From Helicobacteraceae bacterium (GTDB lineage: Bacteria; Campylobacterota; Campylobacteria; Campylobacterales; Sulfurimonadaceae), in assembly GCA_947497635.1 (NCBI GenBank), contig CANMHZ010000087.1, positions 1 through 5,822 on the forward strand: a stretch of 5,822 nt of DNA. The letters are read 5' to 3'. Shown here in pieces: positions 1 to 5,698 of the stretch (position 1 is the first letter of the stretch; each line of letters starts with the position of its first letter). Below the pieces are notes generated by a model, which was not told the origin of the DNA, did no database searches, and worked only from the letters and a program-made list of their open reading frames with translations. The position numbers and the translations under genes were made by a program.

Positions 1-535
1 GAATGAGGCTCAGCAGGTCAAATCGGTTCTTGCTGTTATCAGTGATATTGCCGACCAAACCAATCTGTTAGCACTCAATGCGGCCATCGAAGCAGCGCGG
101 GCAGGGGAACATGGACGTGGGTTTGCTGTTGTAGCGGATGAAGTGCGCAAGCTGGCGGAACGTACTCAAAAATCGCTCGGTGAAAGTAATGCAACGGTCT
201 CTATTATTGTTCAATCCGTCAATGATGCAACGGAAATGATGTCGAATAGTGCTCAAGAGATCAAACGACTTGGCGAACACACCCAAGAGGTAGAACACGT
301 TATGAACCAAAGTGTAAAAGAGATTGCTCAAGCGGCAGAGCTTGCGGTTCAAACGGCAAAAGATGCTGGTATCGGGGTAGAAAAGACCAATGAGATGCGG
401 GGACAAATGAGCTCGATTACAATGTTGGCGGCTACAAATGCCCGTAGTGTTGAAGAGATTGCATCGGCTGCGGAACATTTGGCAAAACTCTCTACGGGGC
501 TTAACACTACGTTGGCAGAATTCAAAACGGCTTAA
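1..535 (+). CDS. Methyl-accepting chemotaxis protein, C-terminal signalling domain (5' end outside window)
   Basis: This is the cytoplasmic signalling part of a chemoreceptor, which binds CheA and CheW at its hairpin tip. The first full codon is at base 2, and 177 residues are visible with no stop before the TAA at 533-535. Seen: the near-invariant hairpin tip at visible residues 16-54 (IADQTNLLALNAAIEAARAG followed by EHGRGFAVVADEVRKLAERT), then a long heptad-rich return helix. A pair E151-E152 in the setting SVEEIASAA fits the usual methylation-site pattern; this is inference. About 140 residues follow the tip, roughly 20 heptads, so there is little or no flexible tail, and the end (LAEFKTA) carries no NWETF-like pentapeptide for tethering CheR or CheB. 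The sensor domain and membrane segments lie upstream, so the ligand is unknown. The gene is 8 bases ahead of cheB on the same strand, which suggests co-transcription with the enzymes that would modify it. Confidence 0.97.
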   Translation, partial: NEAQQVKSVLAVISDIADQTNLLALNAAIEAARAGEHGRGFAVVADEVRKLAERTQKSLGESNATVSIIVQSVNDATEMMSNSAQEIKRLGEHTQEVEHVMNQSVKEIAQAAELAVQTAKDAGIGVEKTNEMRGQMSSITMLAATNARSVEEIASAAEHLAKLSTGLNTTLAEFKTA

Positions 536-543
536 TATTAATA

Positions 544-1119
544 ATGGTTAAAAAATTTATTCTTATCGGTGCTTCCACTGGAGGCCCAGGGCGACTCCAT
601 ACTATTTTGGAAGAGTTACCGCACAATTTTTGTTCGGCAATTATTATCGCTCAGCATATGGTTCCCCTTTTTATCCCCAGTTTTGTAAAACAACTCTCTG
701 TCAGCACATCGCTTGAGATACAAGCGGTATATGACGGAATAGAAATTCTCCCCTCGAATGTTTATGTTTGCTCAGGGGAGTGTAAACTAATCGAAAAAGA
801 GGGTCGTCTTTGTGTAGTGTATGCAGAACCTCCAGAGCTTCTTTATTCTCCAAATGTGGATACTCTTTTTTTATCGGCGGCTGAACTTTCCCGTTCGATT
901 GAGAAAATGGGGATAATATTGACCGGTATCGGGGATGATGGAGCCAAAGGTTCAAAGGCTCTTTTTGACGCAGGCGGGGTATGTATGTTCGAGAGTGAAG
1001 AGAGTGCAACTGTCTATGGGATGCCTCGGTGTGCTATAGAATTGGTTCCGCAAGGTAAGGTGGGGTCAATGTCTCAAATTATTGAAGCAATTTTGGATTT
1101 TGGAGAAAAGTGTGTTTAG
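544..1119 (+). CDS. cheB: CheB-type protein-glutamate methylesterase without receiver domain
   Basis: This enzyme removes methyl groups from, and usually deamidates, chemoreceptor methylation-site residues, resetting receptor activity during adaptation. At 191 residues it is about half the size of classical CheB (about 350) and consists only of the catalytic domain. The expected triad is visible: S11 in the glycine-rich start (GASTGGP), H38 in IIAQHM, and D132 in LTGIGDDGAKG. The N-terminal phospho-receiver domain and linker are absent, and the protein begins directly at the first catalytic strand, so this is a family architecture and not a broken gene. Receiver-less CheB is known in Campylobacter. 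Activity therefore cannot be switched by CheA phosphorylation in the classical way. The ATG lies 8 bases after the receptor stop and has no clear Shine-Dalgarno sequence, so translation may depend on coupling with the receptor gene. The 3' end overlaps cheR. Confidence 0.95.
   Translation: MVKKFILIGASTGGPGRLHTILEELPHNFCSAIIIAQHMVPLFIPSFVKQLSVSTSLEIQAVYDGIEILPSNVYVCSGECKLIEKEGRLCVVYAEPPELLYSPNVDTLFLSAAELSRSIEKMGIILTGIGDDGAKGSKALFDAGGVCMFESEESATVYGMPRCAIELVPQGKVGSMSQIIEAILDFGEKCV
1102..1105 (+). promoter_or_regulatory. Ribosome binding site that fixes the GTG start of cheR
   Basis: A GGAG core lies inside the last cheB codons, six bases before the GTG at 1112. It supports GTG-1112 as the cheR start over the in-frame TTG codons at 1082 and 1100. 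Confidence 0.7.
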
Positions 1120-1954
1120 ATGGTTTAAAACCCAAAAAAAATCACTACCTCCGATCGAGCCATTACGTAGCGAAGATTTTACCAATGCGACCCCTATCTA
1201 TCATTTTTTTACCGATTTAACGGGGATCCATTTTCATCAAAAAGAGGCGACTACGACTCCAAAACTTATCCGTTTTGCCAAAGGGCATAACTGTTTCTCT
1301 TTTGAAGAATTGATTGAAAAACTACGTGCCGATTTGAGTGTGAGAGAAGATTTGATTAATCTTTTGACGGTTAATGAAACGTATTTCTTTCGTGAAAAAG
1401 GGCAGCTTGATTTTTTGGCGCGTCGTAGTCGAACACTCTCCACACCTTTACGAATTTTATGTGCTCCTGGATCGACGGGAGAAGAGGCGTATTCTATTGC
1501 TATTATTTTAGCAGAACAAGGAAATGCACTTGCGAATATAGAAATTGTTTCTATTGATATTAATACCGAAGCGACGCAGCGTGGACGTGCAGGGCTTTAT
1601 AGCAAAAGAGCATTGCACCGTCTTCCAGATGAGATCAAAGAGCGCTATTTTCTTGTAGATAATGATTCTTACTGCGTGGAAGAGTCTCTCAAACGGTGTG
1701 TTAGGTTTTCCTCGTGTAATATTTTTGAAAAAGAGTTTGTTGAATTAGGGGTTTTTGATATTATCTTTTCGCGAAATATGCTTATTTATTTCGATCCTCA
1801 TACGGTAGAAAAAGCGGTTCAGCAGTTAAAAAAAGCTGCTCGTGATGATCAAAGCCTTTTTTTCTTCGGACATGCAGATCTTATTGTCACCCCATCGGTG
1901 TTAGAGGCTCATTTTGAAGAGGGAATCAAATACTACACGTTAAAAAAAGTATAA
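1112..1954 (+). CDS. cheR: CheR-type chemoreceptor glutamate O-methyltransferase
   Basis: This enzyme transfers methyl groups from S-adenosylmethionine to glutamates on the chemoreceptor signalling helices and is the partner of CheB in adaptation. From the GTG it has 280 residues, normal for the family. Seen in order: a helical N-terminal domain ending in LTVNETYFFRE (85-95), which matches the CheR hallmark; the SAM-binding loop at 118-128 (APGSTGEEAYS); the second-strand acidic region SIDINTEA (147-154); FDIIFSRNMLIYFD (215-228), the characteristic late motif; and GHADLI near the end. The loop reads APGSTGEEAYS where many homologues have AGCSTGEEPYS, a mild variation. The GTG start is chosen because GGAG sits six bases upstream. 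It gives an 8-base overlap with cheB, typical of translational coupling. The receptor upstream has no C-terminal tethering pentapeptide, so methylation probably relies on direct contact with the helices. Confidence 0.95.
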   Translation: MFRWFKTQKKSLPPIEPLRSEDFTNATPIYHFFTDLTGIHFHQKEATTTPKLIRFAKGHNCFSFEELIEKLRADLSVREDLINLLTVNETYFFREKGQLDFLARRSRTLSTPLRILCAPGSTGEEAYSIAIILAEQGNALANIEIVSIDINTEATQRGRAGLYSKRALHRLPDEIKERYFLVDNDSYCVEESLKRCVRFSSCNIFEKEFVELGVFDIIFSRNMLIYFDPHTVEKAVQQLKKAARDDQSLFFFGHADLIVTPSVLEAHFEEGIKYYTLKKV

Positions 1955-1957
1955 TTT

Positions 1958-1963
1958 AAAGGA
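1958..1963 (+). promoter_or_regulatory. Probable ribosome binding site of the mnmD-like gene; start choice ambiguous
   Basis: AAAGGA lies between cheR and the next gene. It is only 2 bases before the ATG at 1966 but 11 bases before the in-frame ATG at 1975. Neither spacing is ideal, so the protein may begin at Met1 or Met4. No conserved residues are affected. Confidence 0.5.
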
Positions 1964-1965
1964 CA

Positions 1966-2715
1966 ATGAACACAATGGAATGGGTAAAAAGTGAGGATGG
2001 AAGCTACACCGCTTTTAGTTCTGAATATAATGAACATTACCATTCGACCAAAGACGGCGCATTGAATGAATCGTTGAAGAAACATATTGAACCTGCCTTT
2101 CTTTGTCATAAGGATAAAAAACATCTCAAAATCATCGATATTTGTTTTGGGCTTGGGTGGAATACGTTGGCGACTCTTTATTATCGGGACATCTATTTTC
2201 CAGATACGACATTGGAAATAGTCTCCCCTGAACTTGATGGTGAGTTAGTAGCATCGTTGGTTGATTTTCCGTATCCTGAGATTTTTGCACCCTATAAAAC
2301 CATCATCAAGGCTCTTTCACAAGAAGGGGAATACAAAGATGATCGAACCTCTATCCGAGTTGAGATTACCGATGCTCGAATTGCGATGCGTGAGTTGATT
2401 GGGAGTTGGGATGTGTGCTATCAAGATGCGTTTAGTCCGTCATCAAATCCTGCATTGTGGACGAGAGAATATTTCGCTGATGTTGCACGGCTAATGGGGG
2501 AGGAGGGTGTCGTCACAACCTATTCTATAGCGCTTGCCACACGGCTGGCTCTTTATGAAAATGGGTTTCATCTTTATATCAATTCAGGGGAAGGGTATCG
2601 CAGTGCGACGATAGCTTCAAAAATGGTATTAGAGCCGTTTGAGCAAGTGAATATGGAGCATAAGCTGAGGTGTAATCCTGATGCGGTGAGTTTGAGGGAT
2701 GACTCTTTACGATAG
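1966..2715 (+). CDS. mnmD: MnmD-like (DUF752) tRNA 5-methylaminomethyl-2-thiouridine-34 methyltransferase
   Basis: This is probably the SAM-dependent methyltransferase for the last step of mnm5s2U synthesis at the tRNA wobble position, turning the nm5 group into mnm5. The 249 residues correspond to the methyltransferase half of bifunctional MnmC; the FAD-dependent half is absent, as in stand-alone MnmD proteins such as that of Aquifex. Seen: DGSYTAFSSEYNEHYHS (11-27) with GAL.ES after it, matching the conserved N-terminal signature; the SAM loop ICFGLGWNTLA (59-69), resembling the GFGTGLN loop of MnmC; acidic residues E89 and D91; and YQDAFSPSSNPALWT (152-166), matching the FLDGFAP..NP.MW signature, with D154 as the likely key aspartate. 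It starts 11 bases after cheR on the same strand, so it is probably co-transcribed, although no chemotaxis role is expected. Met1 versus Met4 is uncertain. Its last 9 bases overlap the end of the opposing cyclase gene. Confidence 0.82.
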   Translation: MNTMEWVKSEDGSYTAFSSEYNEHYHSTKDGALNESLKKHIEPAFLCHKDKKHLKIIDICFGLGWNTLATLYYRDIYFPDTTLEIVSPELDGELVASLVDFPYPEIFAPYKTIIKALSQEGEYKDDRTSIRVEITDARIAMRELIGSWDVCYQDAFSPSSNPALWTREYFADVARLMGEEGVVTTYSIALATRLALYENGFHLYINSGEGYRSATIASKMVLEPFEQVNMEHKLRCNPDAVSLRDDSLR

Positions 2716-4188
2716 ATCAAACCAAACTCGGTTTCGTCCATTTGCTTTTGCTTTATAGAGAGCATTGTCTGCGGATTCAATTAGACACTCGGGTAATATC
2801 CCTTTTGTACTGCTTGCCACACCTATGCTAATCGTTACATGAATCACAGTATCGTTGGATAGATAAAACGCATTTTTCTCAATCGCGTCCTTGATCCTTT
2901 CTGCTAGTGCAATTGCTTCTGTCGTATCTGTTTCAGGCAAAATGACGATAAATTCTTCCCCCCCGTATCGCGCGCCATAATCATTTTTACGAATAGAAGT
3001 GGCAATAATTGTTGCAATACCTTTGAGAACTTCATCCCCTGCTTGATGACCGTACGTATCATTAACCTTTTTGAAAAAATCAATATCGAGCATCAAAAGG
3101 GAGAGGCTTCGTTCATATCGAAGGGCACGAGTTAGCTCCTCTTTTAGCTTTTTATCAAAGTCCCCACGGTTATATAACCCTGTAAGCGCATCGTGAAAAG
3201 CCAGTTCTTCCAAATGATTCTTGATAGTAATATCTTCAAACAAAACAACGACCCCCTTACTTTCGACACCCTCTTTTGAATGAATAGGGGCGGCTGTCAA
3301 AGAGACAGAAAAGAGTGTTCCATCTTTACGTTTGAATTGCTGATTGGATACGCGTAACGTTTCGCCATACACCAATACTTTCTGTATCAAATGCTCTTTC
3401 ATATCCAGACCATTTTCCTGCGTATGAATTTTGTAGCATATTTCTTGCTTGTCTTCGAGTAGCTCTTGCAAAGACCATCCAAGCAGACGTTCTCCTTCAG
3501 CATTGAGAAATATTAACTCTCCTGACGTGTCAAAAACGAGGAGCCCTTCCCCCATACTGTTCGTAATATCTTTCATTTGCTGTTCGGAAATTTGAAGTTT
3601 ATCGTGTGCTACCATTATTTCTTGGAGCATTTTATATTTTTCAAATTGAAGCTTCCGAAAGCCAATAGCGGAAGACAACATAATAAAGATAAAGATAAAG
3701 ATTGCGATAGCCATTAGTAGGTGTGTTTCATCATTTTGGTAAAAATAAAAACAAGCCAGAGATAAGAGCATTGGCAGTATAAATGCAGGATAGTTCCAGC
3801 GTATGGAGCTACTGGTTACAATCCCTCCTGCCGCTAATCCCCCGACAATAAAAGCTATAAAACCTTGATAAACGTCAGTTGCATAGAGTTCTAAAAGAAT
3901 GGAACCAACACCCCAAAATACTCCTGTCAAAAAAGAGGCAAAAATGAAATATCGTTGCCATTGTGGTAGCGTTTCCTGTGTTGCTTTTTGATAATTTAAC
4001 ATTAATATAACACGTATCAAGAGAGAAATAACAAGAAGTAATACCCCTCCTGTTAGAAGCATTGGTGGCAGAGCATTCCATACAACAATCAATATCCATA
4101 GACCAAGGATAAGATTACCAAAAATAGCGAGATGAATTTTGCGACCCGCTTCGAGAAGCTGCTCAAGCTCAATAGTACTCTCTTGCAT
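2707..4188 (-). CDS. Membrane-anchored diguanylate cyclase with PAS domain (GGDEF)
   Basis: It is predicted to make cyclic di-GMP from two GTP, linking an envelope or cytoplasmic signal to motility, attachment or biofilm control. It has 493 residues. Seen: an N-terminal region with about six hydrophobic segments (roughly 19-38, 44-64, 80-101, 108-122, 133-150, 156-172); a helical linker (175-205); a PAS domain (about 205-322) with the GLLVFD and ILFLNAEGERLLGW-like core, followed by the usual FKRKDG.LFSVSL and VVLFEDIT pattern; and a GGDEF domain (about 325-490). The cyclase has DALTGLYNR (333-341), LDIDFFKKVNDTYGH (367-381), the active-site GGEEF (409-413) and an RxxD inhibitory site (R400-D403) five residues before it. 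It therefore looks catalytically intact and product-inhibited. There is no EAL or HD-GYP domain. The PAS ligand and membrane stimulus are unknown. The start is supported by an AAAGGG ribosome binding site five bases upstream. It lies directly downstream of the FMN-binding operon on the same strand. Confidence 0.95.
   Translation of the reverse strand: MQESTIELEQLLEAGRKIHLAIFGNLILGLWILIVVWNALPPMLLTGGVLLLVISLLIRVILMLNYQKATQETLPQWQRYFIFASFLTGVFWGVGSILLELYATDVYQGFIAFIVGGLAAGGIVTSSSIRWNYPAFILPMLLSLACFYFYQNDETHLLMAIAIFIFIFIMLSSAIGFRKLQFEKYKMLQEIMVAHDKLQISEQQMKDITNSMGEGLLVFDTSGELIFLNAEGERLLGWSLQELLEDKQEICYKIHTQENGLDMKEHLIQKVLVYGETLRVSNQQFKRKDGTLFSVSLTAAPIHSKEGVESKGVVVLFEDITIKNHLEELAFHDALTGLYNRGDFDKKLKEELTRALRYERSLSLLMLDIDFFKKVNDTYGHQAGDEVLKGIATIIATSIRKNDYGARYGGEEFIVILPETDTTEAIALAERIKDAIEKNAFYLSNDTVIHVTISIGVASSTKGILPECLIESADNALYKAKANGRNRVWFDLS
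3685..3702 (-). repeat. Three perfect tandem hexanucleotides inside the cyclase gene
   Basis: Three copies of AAAGAT on the plus strand read as ATCTTT on the coding strand. They encode alternating Ile-Phe (residues 163-168) in the sixth hydrophobic segment. A change in copy number would add or remove two residues without shifting the frame. Confidence 0.7.
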
Positions 4189-4193
4189 ACCAA

Positions 4194-4199
4194 CCCTTT
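4194..4199 (-). promoter_or_regulatory. Ribosome binding site of the diguanylate cyclase gene
   Basis: AAAGGG on the minus strand lies five bases before the ATG at 4188, a normal spacing that supports this start. Confidence 0.65.
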
Positions 4200-4242
4200 T
4201 ATAACTTATTTGGTTTTATAAGACTCGGAATAACTAATGTGA

Positions 4243-4254
4243 TATAATATTATA
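4243..4254 (-). promoter_or_regulatory. Putative -10 element in a perfect 12-base AT palindrome, for the cyclase gene
   Basis: The 84-base gap between the membrane-protein gene and the cyclase gene contains TATAATATTATA, which reads the same on both strands. On the minus strand the TATAAT at 4254-4249 is preceded by a T-run and would give a leader of about 50 bases to the cyclase start. No convincing -35 TTGACA is seen at 16-18 bases; sigma-70 promoters of Campylobacterota often lack a conserved -35. The same palindrome gives a TATAAT on the plus strand, but no gene follows it in that direction. No GC-rich hairpin with a T-run is visible in the gap, so read-through from the upstream operon is possible. 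Confidence 0.45.
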
Positions 4255-4272
4255 AAAAAGTTGTATTGTTGC

Positions 4273-4704
4273 TTATTTTATCAATTTTAGTGTCTGTCTA
4301 AAAATCATACCCCAAACCCATAAAAGGGCAACTTGAAATCCAATAAATGCAATGATTTTAATAACGGCAAAAAATTCCAGACCGAAACTGATAAGCAACG
4401 GGCTGAATTGATCGAGGAAAAAGAGGGTAAAGAGGGAATATATAGCTTTTTGTTTGGTTCGGGGATCAATCGTTTGGATAAACGCCAAAAAATGGAGCAC
4501 CGCCATAAGAGCTATGGAGATAAAGAGGGTATGGGGGAGGATCACTTCCAACAACCCATGCAGTGATTTATCGCCGTAATAGAGATTCACGTCATGAGGG
4601 GTCAATCCGACCAATCGTGTGAAAAGCAATGTTCCTAAAGAGGCTTGCAGTATCACGAGGGTGCTAAACGCCAAGGTTACAAACTGTAAAATCTTAAAAT
4701 TCAT
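4273..4704 (-). CDS. Four-helix inner-membrane protein with several histidines, function unknown
   Basis: I do not recognise a named family. The 143 residues form about four membrane helices (roughly 8-30, 51-76, 86-106, 110-137). Seen: H37 and H49 around the predicted first external loop (TPHD, SLHG), and H58 and H71 in the second helix. Two histidines 13 residues apart on one helix recall the spacing of haem b ligands in cytochrome b-type proteins; here this is a suggestion only. The basic loop after helix 2 (DPRTKQK) suggests a cytoplasmic loop and cytoplasmic termini. It is the last gene of the operon. Its ATG overlaps the TGA of the preceding gene in a TGATG junction, so it is probably made together with the 159-residue protein, whose general layout it shares. 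A membrane partner or haem-bearing electron donor to the flavoprotein is possible; a structural or transport role is equally open. Confidence 0.85.
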   Translation of the reverse strand: MNFKILQFVTLAFSTLVILQASLGTLLFTRLVGLTPHDVNLYYGDKSLHGLLEVILPHTLFISIALMAVLHFLAFIQTIDPRTKQKAIYSLFTLFFLDQFSPLLISFGLEFFAVIKIIAFIGFQVALLWVWGMIFRQTLKLIK

Positions 4705-5183
4705 CAGAACTTTTTCCGTAATAGTCCTATGAGAGAATCCAATCCCCCCATAATCATCAACAGATGAAACACGATAAATCCACCTAAAGAGAGAATGACT
4801 CCACTACTGCCGATTATTGAGGAGAAAAGCATCCCGATAGGGTAAGCCAAGAGTGAAAGGAGTGAAAGGGTTAAGAACCCCATCATCAGTACACGACTGC
4901 GTCCCATGCGCGCATAGACAGAAGCGATAAGAATAAACGTAATGATAAGCCCAAAAAGATCGGTATGAATCCCAAAAAGGAGATCATTAAAACTCATCGG
5001 ATCAATAAACTCGGCTTCATTGCCCAATACCGTGTTGATCCATTTGTTTGGGGATACCCCATAATCAATCCCTTTTGCGCTTAGACTCAGCACCATGGCA
5101 AGGATAAGAGAGAGGAGCATTCCGATAATGATGGAGCGCATCACACTGTTATCTGAGAGTTTTTTAGAGGCGAGGAATTTCAT
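4704..5183 (-). CDS. Four-helix inner-membrane protein, function unknown
   Basis: I do not recognise a named family. The 159 residues have a basic N-terminus (MKFLASKK) and about four membrane helices (roughly 15-35, 70-90, 98-118, 124-146). A polar loop lies between helices 1 and 2 (about 37-68, with GNEAEFIDPMS), probably periplasmic, and a basic loop (ARMGRSR) lies between helices 2 and 3, probably cytoplasmic. H73 starts helix 2 (FGIHTDLFG) and H140 lies in helix 4 (FIVFHLLMIMGG), so a paired-histidine cofactor site is conceivable but unproven. The end is basic (LLRKKF). The ATG follows the stop of the FMN-binding gene by 2 bases without a clear Shine-Dalgarno sequence, and the stop overlaps the next start (TGATG), so translation is likely coupled on both sides. 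The layout resembles that of the 143-residue protein, so the two may be distant paralogues forming a heteromer. Confidence 0.85.
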   Translation of the reverse strand: MKFLASKKLSDNSVMRSIIIGMLLSLILAMVLSLSAKGIDYGVSPNKWINTVLGNEAEFIDPMSFNDLLFGIHTDLFGLIITFILIASVYARMGRSRVLMMGFLTLSLLSLLAYPIGMLFSSIIGSSGVILSLGGFIVFHLLMIMGGLDSLIGLLRKKF

Positions 5184-5185
5184 CG

Positions 5186-5698
5186 TTAGGGCTTTGCGAT
5201 CTCGATGAGAGAGAGGGCAATACGTGCTCCGTCCGTAATGGCCCGCGCGGACAATGTTGCCCCTGTCGTGGTGGGGATGTCTTGATTGAGTTTGAGGGTA
5301 TTGGCACTGCTTTTGTTGTCAAATCCATCCAGCCATGTTTTGCTAGGAAGATACTCAATCGGTTCATTGAAGGCGACGATTTCGATTGATTTGATTTTAC
5401 CGCTCATATCGATGAGGTAGAGGGCTATCGCTGTTTTGGTACGTACCTTTTTATTCAAAAGCACCCCGTATCCCACCGTTTTTGAGTCATTTTTAGCACT
5501 ATAAACACGATAAATTTTCGTCTCTATCGGTTGTTGTGACGCTTTCATGAGCTGCTGCACTTGGGCTTCGCTGAGGATGATATTTTGTTGCTCCACCGAT
5601 TTGGCACTAAATGTCCGTTGTGTCAATGCGACGGGATCACCCAAAACCTGAGCGAACGCCAAAAGGGGGAAGAGTAGAAAGAATAAAACAGTTTTCAT
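5186..5698 (-). CDS. Exported FMN-binding-domain protein (probable covalent flavoprotein)
   Basis: This is probably a periplasmic electron carrier with FMN covalently attached to a threonine by the transferase ApbE, as in NqrC and RnfG type domains. It has 170 residues. Seen: a signal peptide (1-16, MKTVLFFLLFPLLAFA, then Q17) with no lipobox cysteine, and an FMN-binding domain in the second half with GYGVLLNKKVRTKTAIAL (76-93), IVAFNEPIEYLPSKTW (107-122) and DIPTTTGATLSARAITD (140-156). T148 is the expected flavin-bearing residue. The usual attachment consensus is D-x-x-[ST]-G-A-T, but the D position here is P142. The ATG at 5698 is chosen because it overlaps the TGA of the upstream barrel gene (TGATG); an in-frame TTG one codon earlier is less likely. 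The surroundings, an outer-membrane barrel upstream and two membrane proteins downstream, suggest electron transfer across or at the envelope. No ApbE gene is in the window. Donor, acceptor and substrate are unknown. Confidence 0.88.
   Translation of the reverse strand: MKTVLFFLLFPLLAFAQVLGDPVALTQRTFSAKSVEQQNIILSEAQVQQLMKASQQPIETKIYRVYSAKNDSKTVGYGVLLNKKVRTKTAIALYLIDMSGKIKSIEIVAFNEPIEYLPSKTWLDGFDNKSSANTLKLNQDIPTTTGATLSARAITDGARIALSLIEIAKP

Noticed and set aside
68..478. Minus-strand open frame of 136 codons
   Set aside because: It is the shadow of the strongly conserved chemoreceptor signalling domain; its cysteine- and arginine-rich translation looks non-coding.
1082..1111. Extending cheR upstream to the TTG at 1082
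   Set aside because: The added ten residues overlap cheB more deeply and have no family support; the GTG at 1112 has a well-spaced GGAG.
4189..4272. Intrinsic terminator after the 143-residue protein gene
   Set aside because: Only an AT-only palindrome is present, with no GC stem followed by a T-run.
4333..4566. Plus-strand open frame of 77 codons
   Set aside because: It is antisense to a hydrophobic membrane-protein gene, has low-complexity charged content, and no ribosome binding site or family resemblance.
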